A DNA stretch of 64,000 nucleotides. Source: Hoeflea marina (GTDB lineage Bacteria; Pseudomonadota; Alphaproteobacteria; Rhizobiales; Rhizobiaceae). Position numbers and translations under genes: made by a program. Below, piece by piece: positions 42,847 through 53,400 of this stretch; the stretch's first letter is position 1; every line of letters starts with the position of its first letter. Under the pieces are notes generated by a model. That model made no database searches and was not told the DNA's origin. It was given only the letters and a program-made list of their open reading frames with translations. The stretch spans positions 363,811-427,810 of the forward strand of contig NZ_QGTR01000004.1 of NCBI RefSeq assembly GCF_003182275.1. Direction: 5' to 3'.

Positions 42847-44484
42847 TCAGGACCGGTCATGGCGGATCTCCAGGCCGGGCAGTCCGATCGGCGAGATGCC
42901 GAGATCGCGCGCCAGCACGCCGAAGGCCTCGGTCTCGATCAGGTCGCGATAGGGCGTTTCCGGGAACACCAGACCGGCCCGGTGAACGTTCGCGTCAACC
43001 AGCAGCATGGTGCCGCCGACCCCATGCAGCGGCACCCGCTCGAGATAGCGCAGTCCGTCGAGATGGCGTCGGCACCAGTAATCGGCAGGAGGCTGGAACA
43101 GGCCGTGGCGGACATGCTTGTAGTATTCGGCCGGCGTGGGCTCGCCCACCTCGAGAAAGCTGTTGCAGTCATAGCTCGGCCCGCCCGATTCGAGCACGCA
43201 GTGCGGCACGACAATCTTCGTCTCCGCTGCCAGCAGCCTGCCCAGCGTCTCGGGCGGAAAATCCACCACGTCGACATCGATCCACAGCACCCAGTCGTCT
43301 CCGGCTGCGAGCCCTTGCGCGATCATGGCGTTGCGGGCGCGCGCGATCATCGCGCGGCGCTCGAGCTGCAGCGCCGGCAGCCAGCGTCGACGGCGCGGGA
43401 TCGTGCGGCCGCCGGTCCGGATCTCCAGCCGCGAGATGCCCGCGAAGGCAGTGCCGTGCTTGGCGATGATCCTGTCGATGGCCGCCGCAGAGCCGTCGCC
43501 GCTCTCACCCTCGCCGTAGACGATGCAAATGTTCTGCTTCGGATAATCGAGCTGCTGAATCAGCGCCAGGTTGCGGTCGAGAAAGCGCGCGCCGTCGCGC
43601 ACCGGCACGAAGACCACCACATCGGGCGCCGGTCTCCGCGGCGGAAGAGGTGCGGCCATCAGCGCGAGATCGATGCCTGCGGAGGCCTGCGCCAAGGTCT
43701 GCGACGGGCCGGCAGTCAGGTCGTGCCGGGCCTTGCGCCATCGGCCCTTCGCGGCGCGCCAGAATCCGTCCCAGGCCCTGCCCCATCCCCGAGGGCTTTC
43801 GCCCTCGTACCAGCTGCCGCGCCAGTAATGGTGCGACAGTCTCAGCTCGCCATGCGGACCGCTGGACGGGGCCCCGTCGAGCACGCCGCCGCGAGCATGC
43901 GGCGTGAAGATGTGACAGCTGTTGAGCGACAGTCCGCCCTGGTCCGGATACTGAGCCACCGCGCCTGACAGCACCAGCGGGCCGGTGCTCGCCAACACGT
44001 CGACGTGTCCATGCGGCGCCATCACCTTGCACAGCTCGATGACGCTGAGCCAGAACGGGTGCCGAGCGGGGCTCGCCATGGTGCCGTTGAACCACATCGC
44101 CTCCAGCCCCCGCAGGTGACCGGACGTGATATGCGCTAGGGGCTCCGAACACAGCACCACGCGCGCGTCGCCCGCCAACGGCTCCAGCGGTGAAATGCAC
44201 GCGGTGTCGATGTCAGCGTAGACCCCGCCGAAATGCCACAGCAGACAATAGCGCGACAGATCGGCGCGCTGGACAGGATTGGGATAGGCAAGATAGATGT
44301 CCATCAGGTGCGGAAATTCCGCCCGCATGAAGACCAGCAGGTCCTCATCGGTCCAGAAGCGGTAGTCCCAACCGGGATTTTGGTCGATCCAGCTCTGCGG
44401 ATCGCCAATCTCGCGGGGCACGTGGCGAGAATTCCACGACTGGTGGATGATCCGGGGGATGCGCGGCTGGTCTGACGATGACAT
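42847..44484 (-). CDS. Two-domain glycosyltransferase: GT32 (OCH1-like) fused to GT62 (Anp1/Mnn9-like)
   Basis: The 545-residue protein has two glycosyltransferase domains. The N-terminal part (about 10-230) is a DXD sugar-binding GT32 type: IPRIIHQSW, RADLSRYCLLWHFGGVYADIDT with DID at 91-93. The C-terminal part (about 288-540) matches GT62: VVVFVPVRDGARFLDRNLAL, RNAMIAQGLAAGDDWVLWID and DVD at 403-405, VPHCVLE, YDCNSF and a late GVGGTMLLVDANVHRAGLVFP. In fungi these families act separately on mannan outer chains. There is no signal peptide, so cytoplasmic synthesis of a cell-surface glycan is likely. A GT4 gene is divergent next door. Confidence 0.85.
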   Translation of the reverse strand: MSSSDQPRIPRIIHQSWNSRHVPREIGDPQSWIDQNPGWDYRFWTDEDLLVFMRAEFPHLMDIYLAYPNPVQRADLSRYCLLWHFGGVYADIDTACISPLEPLAGDARVVLCSEPLAHITSGHLRGLEAMWFNGTMASPARHPFWLSVIELCKVMAPHGHVDVLASTGPLVLSGAVAQYPDQGGLSLNSCHIFTPHARGGVLDGAPSSGPHGELRLSHHYWRGSWYEGESPRGWGRAWDGFWRAAKGRWRKARHDLTAGPSQTLAQASAGIDLALMAAPLPPRRPAPDVVVFVPVRDGARFLDRNLALIQQLDYPKQNICIVYGEGESGDGSAAAIDRIIAKHGTAFAGISRLEIRTGGRTIPRRRRWLPALQLERRAMIARARNAMIAQGLAAGDDWVLWIDVDVVDFPPETLGRLLAAETKIVVPHCVLESGGPSYDCNSFLEVGEPTPAEYYKHVRHGLFQPPADYWCRRHLDGLRYLERVPLHGVGGTMLLVDANVHRAGLVFPETPYRDLIETEAFGVLARDLGISPIGLPGLEIRHDRS

Positions 44485-44735
44485 GGATGGATTGACACGG
44501 TTCGGGTGGGGGAGACCGGCCTCACGGTCCGGCTCGGATACGGTAACTTGATACAATGGCTGCACTAATCACCACTGGCGCGCGGAATGGCAATGGTTTT
44601 TTCATGGAGAGTGCCGCCGCGGCCCTGCCGAGCGCGGCTGCCGGGCCATATCCCCATGCGTGACCCCGACGAGAAACCCGGCGGCCGGCGCCGACCGGTC
44701 TGGCGGAACCGCCCGCCCTGCCCTATGTCCGCGCG

Positions 44736-45878
44736 ATGAGCTGGATCCAGATCACCAATACTCTCAGCGCGGAACCGGCGGCCGGGGGCGAAATCCGCAA
44801 CCATCAGTTGCTCGGTTCGCTGCGAAAACTGGGATACGCAGAGCGCATCGCGATGGCCGCCTTGGGAGACTTCCCGCCAAAGACGAGCGAATGGATGATC
44901 CGCCAGCGGTTCTCGACCGCGCAGGTCAAGTCGCTCATTGCCGCACTGCAATCGAACCCCCCTTGCCTGCTGCTGCTTGAAGGCGCCAGTCTCGTCGACC
45001 TGGTCCAGCCACTGCGATCGGCCTTCCCCCACGCCCGCATCGTCATCGACTTCCACAATATCGAGAGCGACCTGCTGCGCCAGATGGACATCAGCCGCTT
45101 GCCCGCCGGTGCGCGCTGGAGCGCAGGCTTGCTGTACGGGCGCCGTTGGCGTCTCGCGCGACAGGCGGAATTCGACGCCGCGATAGCCGCCGATGCGATC
45201 TGGGCCTGTTCGGAAGCCGACGCGGCGCGAGCCCGCGCCATGGGCCTCGGCGGCCGCATCGACGTGGTTCCCAATCCGGTCCCGGCCTGGTGCGAGATGC
45301 TTCCGGCGCCGGACCGCACGGGCGCTCCCGCAGCGCTGTTCGTGGGCCAGCTCGCCTACCGGCCCAACAAGCTGGCCGTGCGCCAGCTCGCGCGCCGGAT
45401 CATGCCGGGTCTCCTCCGCCGCGCGCCTCTGGCGACACTCGTCATCGCCGGCCGCAATGCCGGCTCGCGCATGATCAAGACGCTGCAGCGCGCGGACGGC
45501 TGCCATCTGGTGGAAAGCCCCGCCGACTTGGCGCCGCTCTACCAGGCGGCGAACATGGTGCTGCTGCCGATCCGGCACGGAGGCGGAACCCGGATCAAGG
45601 TGATCGAGGCCCTCGCGGTCGGCCGGCCGATCATCGCCACCGGGCTGGCCGTGGAAGGTCTCGGTCTGGTGCCTGGCACCCACTACCTGCGGGCCGAGAC
45701 ATCGGCGGACTTTGTCCGCGCCACGCTCGAACTCGCCGCCAATCCCGCCCTCAGCGGAGCACTGGTGGCCGCCGGCCGTGCCCATGTGCTGGCCGGCCAC
45801 GGCGAAGAGGCGATAGACGGCGCCGTGCGAATGGCCGCGGCTGCCCTGATGGCCGCCGACACGGCGACGGCGCGCTGA
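44736..45878 (+). CDS. Glycosyltransferase family 4 protein
   Basis: The 380-residue GT-B enzyme has the family 4 pattern: an N-terminal acceptor domain (IVIDFHNIESDLLRQM), then the donor domain with FVGQLAYRPNKLAVRQL, VIAGRNAGSRM, APLYQAANMVLLPIRHGGGTRIKVIEALAVGRPIIAT and a terminal ALEP-like region. The glutamate of KVIEALA is the nucleotide-sugar contact. Both nucleotide-sugar and acceptor are unknown. It is divergent from the GT32-GT62 fusion, and the pair may belong to one surface-glycan pathway. Confidence 0.87.
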   Translation: MSWIQITNTLSAEPAAGGEIRNHQLLGSLRKLGYAERIAMAALGDFPPKTSEWMIRQRFSTAQVKSLIAALQSNPPCLLLLEGASLVDLVQPLRSAFPHARIVIDFHNIESDLLRQMDISRLPAGARWSAGLLYGRRWRLARQAEFDAAIAADAIWACSEADAARARAMGLGGRIDVVPNPVPAWCEMLPAPDRTGAPAALFVGQLAYRPNKLAVRQLARRIMPGLLRRAPLATLVIAGRNAGSRMIKTLQRADGCHLVESPADLAPLYQAANMVLLPIRHGGGTRIKVIEALAVGRPIIATGLAVEGLGLVPGTHYLRAETSADFVRATLELAANPALSGALVAAGRAHVLAGHGEEAIDGAVRMAAAALMAADTATAR

Positions 45879-45953
45879 TCGGGCAGAACATGGCCACGCG
45901 CCGGCCGGTGCGCCGCGCCGTTGACTTGCGCCCGGTCTCGGCTAAGAAACATC

Positions 45954-46385
45954 ATGCTCCTTGACCTCGCCCTCGGGACTCTCATCATCTCGCTGACGGT
46001 GCTGATCCACACCTTCGGGCTCATCGGCGTCACCCATGCCATGAACTGGCTCACCGACAAGGTCCGCCATTACGGCCAGCGCAGCCGGCTCCTGGCAATG
46101 AACTCGGTCGTTCTCGGCATCTTCGCCATCCTGACGGTCGAGGTATGGCTCTGGGCGGTCTGCTATCTGGCGCTCGGTGTCTTCGGCGACCTGGAGACGG
46201 CGCTCTATTTCTCCACCTCCAGCTTCTCCACCGTCGGCTATGGCGATGTCGTCATCGAAAAGGACTGGCGCCTGCTGGCGGCGCTCGAGAGCATCAACGG
46301 CTTCCTGCTGATCGGCTGGTCGACCGCCTATCTGATTGCCGCCTCCATGCGCGTCGGCCCCTTCCGCTCGGGCGAGCACTTCTAG
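45954..46385 (+). CDS. Two-transmembrane K+ channel-like protein
   Basis: The 143-residue protein has an N-terminal hydrophobic segment, a second helix (NSVVLGIFAILTVEVWLWAVCYLAL), a pore helix with the potassium selectivity filter TVGYGD (93-98), and a final helix (ESINGFLLIGWSTAYLIAA). The arrangement fits small ion channels that tetramerise. No regulatory (RCK) domain is attached. It probably conducts K+ across the inner membrane; its gating signal is not apparent. Confidence 0.85.
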   Translation: MLLDLALGTLIISLTVLIHTFGLIGVTHAMNWLTDKVRHYGQRSRLLAMNSVVLGIFAILTVEVWLWAVCYLALGVFGDLETALYFSTSSFSTVGYGDVVIEKDWRLLAALESINGFLLIGWSTAYLIAASMRVGPFRSGEHF

Positions 46386-46647
46386 ATCGTCGTGCCTGAT
46401 ATCTGACGATCCCCCTCTCCGTCATGCCACCCTTCGATGGCCGCCTACGCGGAGACGTACAACGATGAGGGGCGAGCATCCCGGCGCGGGCAGACCCGTC
46501 CCTTATGGCTCACGGGTTCGCCTTTGCTGCCTGGAAATCGGTCGGCGACATGGCCGGCTTTCGGCGGTGACCTGCCCTATCAGCTGGATCGCAGGTTTCG
46601 CGCCCGCCCGGCATCCGGGTCGCCCGGGGCAGCCTCCTCGGTATCGC
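46386..46647. other. Intergenic region with a decayed dispersed repeat
   Basis: Between the channel gene and pdxJ, bases about 46417-46470 (CTCCGTCATGCCACCCTTCG, then CGATGAGGG) resemble the intergenic repeat type seen near 30102-30258. No gene is evident. Confidence 0.4.
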
Positions 46648-47394
46648 TCAGCCGCCGCAGGCGCGCATGAAGCGGCGCGCCGTCTCGGCCATGCCATATT
46701 CGAGCGCATCCGCCGTCAGCCCATGGCCGATCGAGACCTCCAGGAGGTCGGGAATGGCCCTGGCCAGCGCCGGCAGGTTGGCGACAGTCAGATCGTGGCC
46801 GGCATTGACGCCGAGGCCGAGCCTTTTCGCGATGCGGGCAGAAGCCTCCAGATCGGCGAGCGCCGCCGCAGCCTTCGCCGGATCATCATAAGTGCCGCCA
46901 TAGGGGCCGGTGTAATACTCGATCCGGTCGGCGCCGGTGGCCTTGGCAGCCGTGAGAGCTGCCTCGTCGGCATCGGGATCGCAGAACAGCGACACCCGCG
47001 CCCCCGACTTCTTCAGCCGCTGCACCCAGTCGCGCAGGAAATTGCCCTGGCCGGCAAAGTCCCAGCCGTGGTCGGAGGTGGCCTGCGCCGGGTCGTCGGG
47101 CACCAGCGTGACCTGCTCGGGCGCGCATGCCCTGACCAGCTCGAAGAACTCCTCGGTCGGATAGCCCTCGATGTTGAATTCGGCCTGCGGGAACTCGTCG
47201 TCGATCAGCGCCCGGATCTCCGGCAGGTCGGAAAAGCGGATGTGGCGCTGGTCGGGGCGCGGATGCACGGTCAGACCGTGCGCGCCGGCGGCAAGCGCGA
47301 TGCGCCCCAGCCCGGTGACGCTCGGCCACGGCAGGTCGCGCCGGTTGCGCAGCATGGCGATGGCGTTGAGATTGACGGAGAGCTTGGCGGCCAT
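46648..47394 (-). CDS. pdxJ: Pyridoxine 5'-phosphate synthase
   Basis: The 248-residue TIM-barrel enzyme condenses 1-deoxyxylulose 5-phosphate with 3-amino-2-oxopropyl phosphate to form pyridoxine 5'-phosphate. It has [16 protein letters not shown], the active-site [37 protein letters not shown] and [13 protein letters not shown]. All key loops are present and the length is normal. The ATG at 47394 (MAAKLSVN) is where homologues begin. It stands alone, with no acpS or recO neighbour as in enterobacteria. Confidence 0.95.
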   Translation of the reverse strand: MAAKLSVNLNAIAMLRNRRDLPWPSVTGLGRIALAAGAHGLTVHPRPDQRHIRFSDLPEIRALIDDEFPQAEFNIEGYPTEEFFELVRACAPEQVTLVPDDPAQATSDHGWDFAGQGNFLRDWVQRLKKSGARVSLFCDPDADEAALTAAKATGADRIEYYTGPYGGTYDDPAKAAAALADLEASARIAKRLGLGVNAGHDLTVANLPALARAIPDLLEVSIGHGLTADALEYGMAETARRFMRACGG

Positions 47395-47838
47395 GGAATG
47401 TGTCCGGTGCTGGCGATGGGGCTCACACCTAACACCTTCACCGGGGCACGAAAACCCGGATTTGCGTGAAGCGTCGATGCGTCCGGCTGATGGTTGGCGA
47501 TCCCGGTCGGGCGGCTTGCGGGTGTGAGGCGCTCGCCGGGCGGGCCCGGCCGGCCGCAGGCGTCGGCGATGCCGGACGCAGTCTCCGCGCCTGCGGCGGC
47601 CGATGTCCCCCGCCCGTCCCCCGCCCGTGCTGCGCACGCCCGCATGTGAGGCTCCCGGGCTGACCGGGCGGCCTGTGTCATTTCCGCGACTCTTATACTA
47701 AATAATTGATTATAAATTGAAATTCACCGATCGGATGGACGGCGGCAATTGCCATTGCTGCGCGATACGCTACGTTGCAACGATCACCATCACACTTCAT
47801 GCGCGCTTGAACAGTTCGGCCGCACCCCCGGGGCCGCC
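47395..47838. other. Intergenic region upstream of the autotransporter, with an AT-rich promoter-like patch
   Basis: These 444 bases hold no convincing gene. A strikingly AT-rich run at about 47690-47735 (TTATACTAAATAATTGATTA, then TAAATTGAAATTC) contrasts with the GC-rich surroundings. It is a good candidate for the promoter and regulatory region of the autotransporter gene. Confidence 0.45.
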
Positions 47839-50151
47839 ATGATCACTGCGTCGACGTCTTCGCCTGCTTTGCGCCTCTCGCTCCGCCGGTTGCCCGGCGC
47901 CCTGCTGCGCGGCACCGCGCTGGCCGGCGCAGCGCTGTCGGCCCTGTTCGCCGCCGGCACTGCCCAGGCTCAGAATGTCCATGGCAACGCCTTCTTTGTC
48001 GACACCCAGGATCTGGTCGCCTATGCCGACGGTCTCGGGACGATCGAGCTGATATTCGGACGCGCCTATCTGATCGGCGCCGAGACCATCACTCTGGGCA
48101 ACACCCTGAGTTGGAACTTCCAGTCGACCGGCACCATCCTCGCCAGTCCAGGCACAACCCTGACGCTCGCGGCGCCCGCATTGTATTTCGAGCAAGGCGC
48201 AGAGCTGCATTTCGGTCTGGCAGGCGATGACTCCGGCACGGTCGTGCTCGGAGGCGACGGCGGCACCAGCATCGTGGGCTCGGCCAGTCTGGTGAGCGTG
48301 GACGATGGCATCCTGCGAATCGGCAACAGCACCGTGGCGGATGGCCTGTTCGACACCCAGGCGGGAGGCGAAATGCGGATTGCCGCCGGCGCCGCCCTGG
48401 AGATCAACGGCTATGACATGACGCTGATGAACCTGTCGGGCGCCGGCACCATCCGCAATGGCAACGGGGCGGCTGCGACGCTCGAGATCTTCAACGACAT
48501 GGACACGACGTTCTCCGGCACGATCGAGGACGGCGGCGCCGGCGCGCTGGCGTTGACCAAGACCGGGGCCGGCACGCTGACGCTGGCAGGCGCCGCGACC
48601 TATGCCGGGCCAACCACGGTCGCGGCCGGTGCTCTCGCCGTCAATGGCAGCCTGACAGGCACGATCGACATCCTCGCCGGCGCCACCCTTGCGGGCACCG
48701 GCAGCGTCGGCAGCGTCACCGTAGCATCCGGCGCAACGCTGGCGCCCGGCGATGCGCTTGACGTGCTCGATGTCGCGGGCGATCTCGACTTCGCCTCCGG
48801 CAGCACCTTCGAGGTCGTCACCGACACCGCCGCTGCCTCCGGCCTGGTCCGGGTCACCGGCACGGCAAGCCTTGGCGGCGCCACGGTCAAGGTCGTCACC
48901 TACGACCCGACGGTCAGTTATGCGCTCAACCAGACCTATGTCATCGTCGAGGCCGGCGCGCTCGACGGCAGCTTCGGCGGCGTCAGCCTCGATTCGGCGT
49001 TCCTAAATTCATCGTTGAGCTACGCGGGCGGAACCGTGTCGCTCAACCTATGGAACCTGGAGATCCATCCGCTCGACAGCGTCGCCGTCACGGCCAACCA
49101 GACCGCCGTGGCGAGATCCGTCAACCGGTTCGACCAGACCGCCGGCAGCGGCTCGCTGGCCGTGTACAACGCCATCCTCTTTTCCAATGAAGCCAATGCG
49201 CGCGACGCCTTTGACCTGCTCTCGGGCGAGATTCACGCGTCGCTGAAGTCCGGCCTCATCGAGGACAGCCGCCACATCCGCACCGTCGTTACCGACCGCA
49301 TCACGCTGGCCTTCGCCGCGACTGCCTCCGAGACCGGCGCCTCGCCGTGGATGCAGGGCTTCGGCGCCTGGGGGCGGACCGGCAGCGACGACAATGCCGC
49401 CGACATGGACCGCTCGATTGGCGGCGTGTTCATCGGTGCGGACGGCTTCGTCACCGACGGGGTGCGACTGGGCTTCGTCACCGGCTACAGCCACTCGCGG
49501 TTCGATGTCGACGTCTCTTCCGCCGGCGTCGACAGCTACCACCTCGGCGCCTATGCCGGCGCCGAACTCGGCGGCATCGTGCTCAAGGGCGGCGGCGCCA
49601 TTGCCTTCAACCGGATCGACACCGGGCGCACGCTCGACTTCTCCGGCTTTTCTGACTCACTCTCGGCGAGCTACGACAGCACGCTTTCGCAAATCTTCGC
49701 CGAGGCCGCCCACCGCATCGATCTCGGCGCCGTCCGCCTCGATCCCTATATCGGCCTTGCCCATGTTCACCTCGCCACTGACGGCTTCTCCGAGAGCGGT
49801 GACGCGGCGGCCCTCTCCGGCGGCTCCGACAGGATGGACGTGACCTATTCGACGCTCGGCATGCGCGGCTCGATGGCGCTGCCCGCCGGAACCATGGCCC
49901 TGACCGCCACCGGCCAGATCGGCTGGCGCCATGGCTTCGGCGAGACAGGCCCGGTCCCCGATCTGGCATTTGCCGGCGGCGATGCCTTCGCGGTGAAGGG
50001 CCTTGCCGTCCCGCGCGACACCGCGCTCGTCGACCTCGGCCTCCGCCTGGCCATCGCGCCCGCCGCCAGCCTCACGGTCAGCTACCAGGGCCAGTTTGGC
50101 AGCGACCTGATGGACAACGGCCTCAGCGCCGGTTTCACGATGAAGTTCTGA
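47839..50151 (+). CDS. Autotransporter (type Va) with passenger PATR repeat
   Basis: The 770-residue protein has a signal peptide (RLPGALLRGTALAGAALSALFAAGTAQAQ), a beta-helical passenger with an autotransporter-associated repeat (LALTKTGAGTLTLAGAATYA, then GPTTVAAGALAVNGSLTG) and a C-terminal autotransporter beta-barrel from about residue 490 (SPWMQGFGAWGRTG...) ending in phenylalanine (SAGFTMKF). The terminal Phe is the outer-membrane insertion signal. The passenger is short and lacks protease or lipase motifs, so an adhesive or structural role at the surface is likely. The ATG at 47839 precedes the signal peptide. Confidence 0.88.
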   Translation: MITASTSSPALRLSLRRLPGALLRGTALAGAALSALFAAGTAQAQNVHGNAFFVDTQDLVAYADGLGTIELIFGRAYLIGAETITLGNTLSWNFQSTGTILASPGTTLTLAAPALYFEQGAELHFGLAGDDSGTVVLGGDGGTSIVGSASLVSVDDGILRIGNSTVADGLFDTQAGGEMRIAAGAALEINGYDMTLMNLSGAGTIRNGNGAAATLEIFNDMDTTFSGTIEDGGAGALALTKTGAGTLTLAGAATYAGPTTVAAGALAVNGSLTGTIDILAGATLAGTGSVGSVTVASGATLAPGDALDVLDVAGDLDFASGSTFEVVTDTAAASGLVRVTGTASLGGATVKVVTYDPTVSYALNQTYVIVEAGALDGSFGGVSLDSAFLNSSLSYAGGTVSLNLWNLEIHPLDSVAVTANQTAVARSVNRFDQTAGSGSLAVYNAILFSNEANARDAFDLLSGEIHASLKSGLIEDSRHIRTVVTDRITLAFAATASETGASPWMQGFGAWGRTGSDDNAADMDRSIGGVFIGADGFVTDGVRLGFVTGYSHSRFDVDVSSAGVDSYHLGAYAGAELGGIVLKGGGAIAFNRIDTGRTLDFSGFSDSLSASYDSTLSQIFAEAAHRIDLGAVRLDPYIGLAHVHLATDGFSESGDAAALSGGSDRMDVTYSTLGMRGSMALPAGTMALTATGQIGWRHGFGETGPVPDLAFAGGDAFAVKGLAVPRDTALVDLGLRLAIAPAASLTVSYQGQFGSDLMDNGLSAGFTMKF

Positions 50152-50462
50152 CCCGGCGGCGCATCGGCGCGGCGGGAACGGCTGCTGCAGGTATCCCGCC
50201 CGCCTGACCAGCATATTGGTGATGAACAGCGGAAGCAATACGGTCCAGCCTGGCAGAACTTCTGCCGGTATTGCACGGGTTCCGCAATACAACTGGATTT
50301 TCCTGTTTGTTCCTCCTACTCTCCGGAGATACGCCGGCCGATATGCTGGAGCTTAGGCAGCACAACCGCTCCCGTTGCAGCATGACTGCCGGATTCGCCA
50401 CGGCCGGCCCCGGCACGCGACCGATGCCGAAGGCCTGACATTCCGGGCAGTGGGAGGTTCGG
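50152..50462. other. Intergenic region between autotransporter and permease-fusion genes
   Basis: No gene is supported in these 311 bases. They end in GGGAGG, the ribosome-binding site of the permease-fusion gene. No clear terminator is visible after the autotransporter. Confidence 0.4.
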
Positions 50463-53400
50463 ATGGACGTGATCGTGCTCAGACCTTTTGGCAAGCGCTT
50501 CACGCTGGCCGTTCTGCTGGTGGCCTTTCTCGCGCTGAATTTCTGGACCACGTCGCGCTATCCCTCGCTCAACGACAAGGCGGTGATGAGCGGCGCCATC
50601 CAGCTTGAGGACCCGCTCAGTTTCGAAGCGAGGTATCCGGTCCTTCCGGACCATCCTGCCTGGCGGAAGATCGGCTATTCGACCGTCAACTGGATCAGCA
50701 CCAACCGGCAGGGCATGACCTTCGGCGTGCTGTTTGCCGCCGCCTTCCTGACCCTTCTCGGCTACCTGCGCAGGCACAGTTTCAAGGGCGGCTTTTCCAA
50801 CTCGGCGCTCGGCATGGTGTTCGGCGCTCCGCTCGGGGTCTGCGTCAACTGCGCCGCCCCGATCGCGAAAGGCCTGTATTCGGGCGGCGCCCGCGCCGAA
50901 TCCACACTCTCCGCCATGATCGCCTCGCCGACGCTCAACATCGTCGTGCTCACCATGCTGTTCTCGCTGTTCCCGGTCTACATGGCGGTCACGAAGATCG
51001 TGCTGTCCCTGCTGGTCATCCTTGTCGCCGTGCCGCTGATCTGCCGGCTGCTTCCCGCCTGGCAGTTGCAGGCCGCCGTCGGGTCCCGCAAGGCCCTCGC
51101 CCTTCCTTCGCCGCGGCTCGATTCTGCGGAACGCGAGACCCTGCAGCGGGCGGTGCTGCTGTTCGTGGCCGACTATCTGAGCAATCTCTGGTTCATCGTC
51201 CGCACCACCGTGCCTCTGATGCTCCTGGCCGGGTTCCTCGGCGCCGTCGTCGCCACCCTTGTACCCGCCAGCCTGCTTGAAGGCGCCGGCTTCGGCTTCG
51301 TCGGGCTGGTTGCCATCGCGGTCGTCGGGACCTTCCTGCCGGTGCCGATCGGATTCGACGTGGTCGCCACCGGCGCCCTGATGAATGGCGGCCTCGCACC
51401 CGGCTATGTCATGGCGCTGCTGTTCACGCTCGGCATCTTCTCGGTCTATTCCTTCTTCATCGTCGCCGGCGCCATTTCCGCCCGTGCCGCTCTCCTGCTC
51501 GCCGGCACCATCATGGTGTTCGGCGTGCTGGCCGGGGCCGGCATCTCGCTGTGGCACGACCGGCAGAGCCGCAAGGCGCTGGAGATCCTGACCGGTTTCG
51601 AAATCAACCTGGTCGGCGCGGCCCACGCCGCCACGACGATGCCCGGGGGCACCCCGTTCCGGCAGTTGAGCGACGGCACCAGCCGCATCACGCTGACCCC
51701 GACGCCGTTTGCCGCGCGCTCGCCCGCTGGCGCAGCCCCCTTCACCCGGCTGGAAGCCTGGCATCTCGGCCTCGACAAGCCGGTGGAATTCTCCTTCGGC
51801 GACATGTGGCCTCCCTTCTGGGAAGGCCGCTCGGTCGCCGCCGGCGATTACGACGGCGACGGCGATCCGGATCTGGTGTTCGCCTCATCCGAGAAGGGGC
51901 TCTACATCTACGGCAACGACGGAAGCGGCCGCTTCACCCGGCAGGACGTGCCCCTCGGCGCCCTCGCCGGCATGGCGGTGTTCAACGCCGTCCCGGTGGA
52001 CATCGACAATGACGGCTGGCTGGACCTGTTTGTTGCCACCTATGCCGAAGGAAACTACCTGTTGCCCAATGTCGGCGGAAGGTTCGACGCCGCCCGGCTG
52101 GCCCGCGTCGCCAACAGGGATGACGCCATGCTGGCAATGGCGCTCAGCTTCGGCGACATCGACCGCGACGGCGACCTAGACCTGGCGGTCGGCAACTGGT
52201 CCGCCGGCTGGTACCGCCGCATCCCCGGCGAGGAGGCGACCAACCGCATCATCTTCAACGATGCCGGCAGGCTGACGGGCGAGCACTTCGCCGAACTGCC
52301 AGGACCGCCAGGCGAGACCCTGTCGATGCTGCTCAGCGACATCGACCTCGACGGCGCGCTCGACCTCCTGGAGGGCAACGATTTCGAGCAGCCCGACATC
52401 TTCTCGCACGGCGACGGCCGCGGCGGCTTCACTCCGATCGGCAGGAACGACGGCGTGATTCCGATGACCACAACGACGACGATGAGCATCAAGACGGCCG
52501 ATCTCGACAATTCCGGCAGGCCGTCGATCTACATCGCCCAGATCGCCGGACGATCCTCGGGCGTCTCCAGGAAGCTCAGGATGCGGCCGCTCGAGCACTA
52601 TTGCGACGGCATCGAGCGCTCCGGGGACCATGCCAGCTGCCAGACCAACATCGACATCAAGTCGTGGTACAAGTCCGGCCACAGCTTCGACCCCGGCTAT
52701 GCCGGCAAGTGCGGACAGATGAGCGGACGCTACCAGGCTGAATGCAGGGCCATGCTGGTCAAGGACCTGGCGATCCAGAACCATGATCCGGCGGTCTGCG
52801 ACCTGATTCCGATCGGCGCGAAGCGGGCGCGAACCCTGTGCGACATCCACTTCAGGCCCGTCCGCCAACCGACGGCGGCGGAGCTGGCTGCGGCCATCCC
52901 GCAGATCCTGCGCCGCAACGTGCTGCTGGTCCCGGCAAGGGGCGGCGGTTATGACGAGCGCGCCGAGGCTGCCGGTCTCGATGTCGGCGGCTGGAGTTGG
53001 GACACCAAGATCACCGATGTCGACAATGACGGCTGGCAGGATGTCTACATCGTCAACGGCACATGGGTTCCCAACGAGGTCTCGCCCTCCAACATCTTCT
53101 TCCGCAATCGGGGCGACGGCACGTTCGAGGAGGCAACCTCCGGCTTCGGACTGGAGGACTACCTGATCACCGCCGCCGCGGCCGCCGCGGACATCGACAA
53201 TGACGGCGACATCGACTTCGTCTCCGTGCCGGTCAATGGACCGCTCATTGCCTTCGTCAACAACTCGTCCGCGGGCAACGCCGTCGCGTTCGACTTCGCC
53301 GACGAGATCGGCAACCGCTTCGGCATCGGCAACCGCCTCACCATCCGCTACGGCAACGGCGCCATGCAGACGCGCGAGCTGCAGCTCGGCGGCGGCTACA

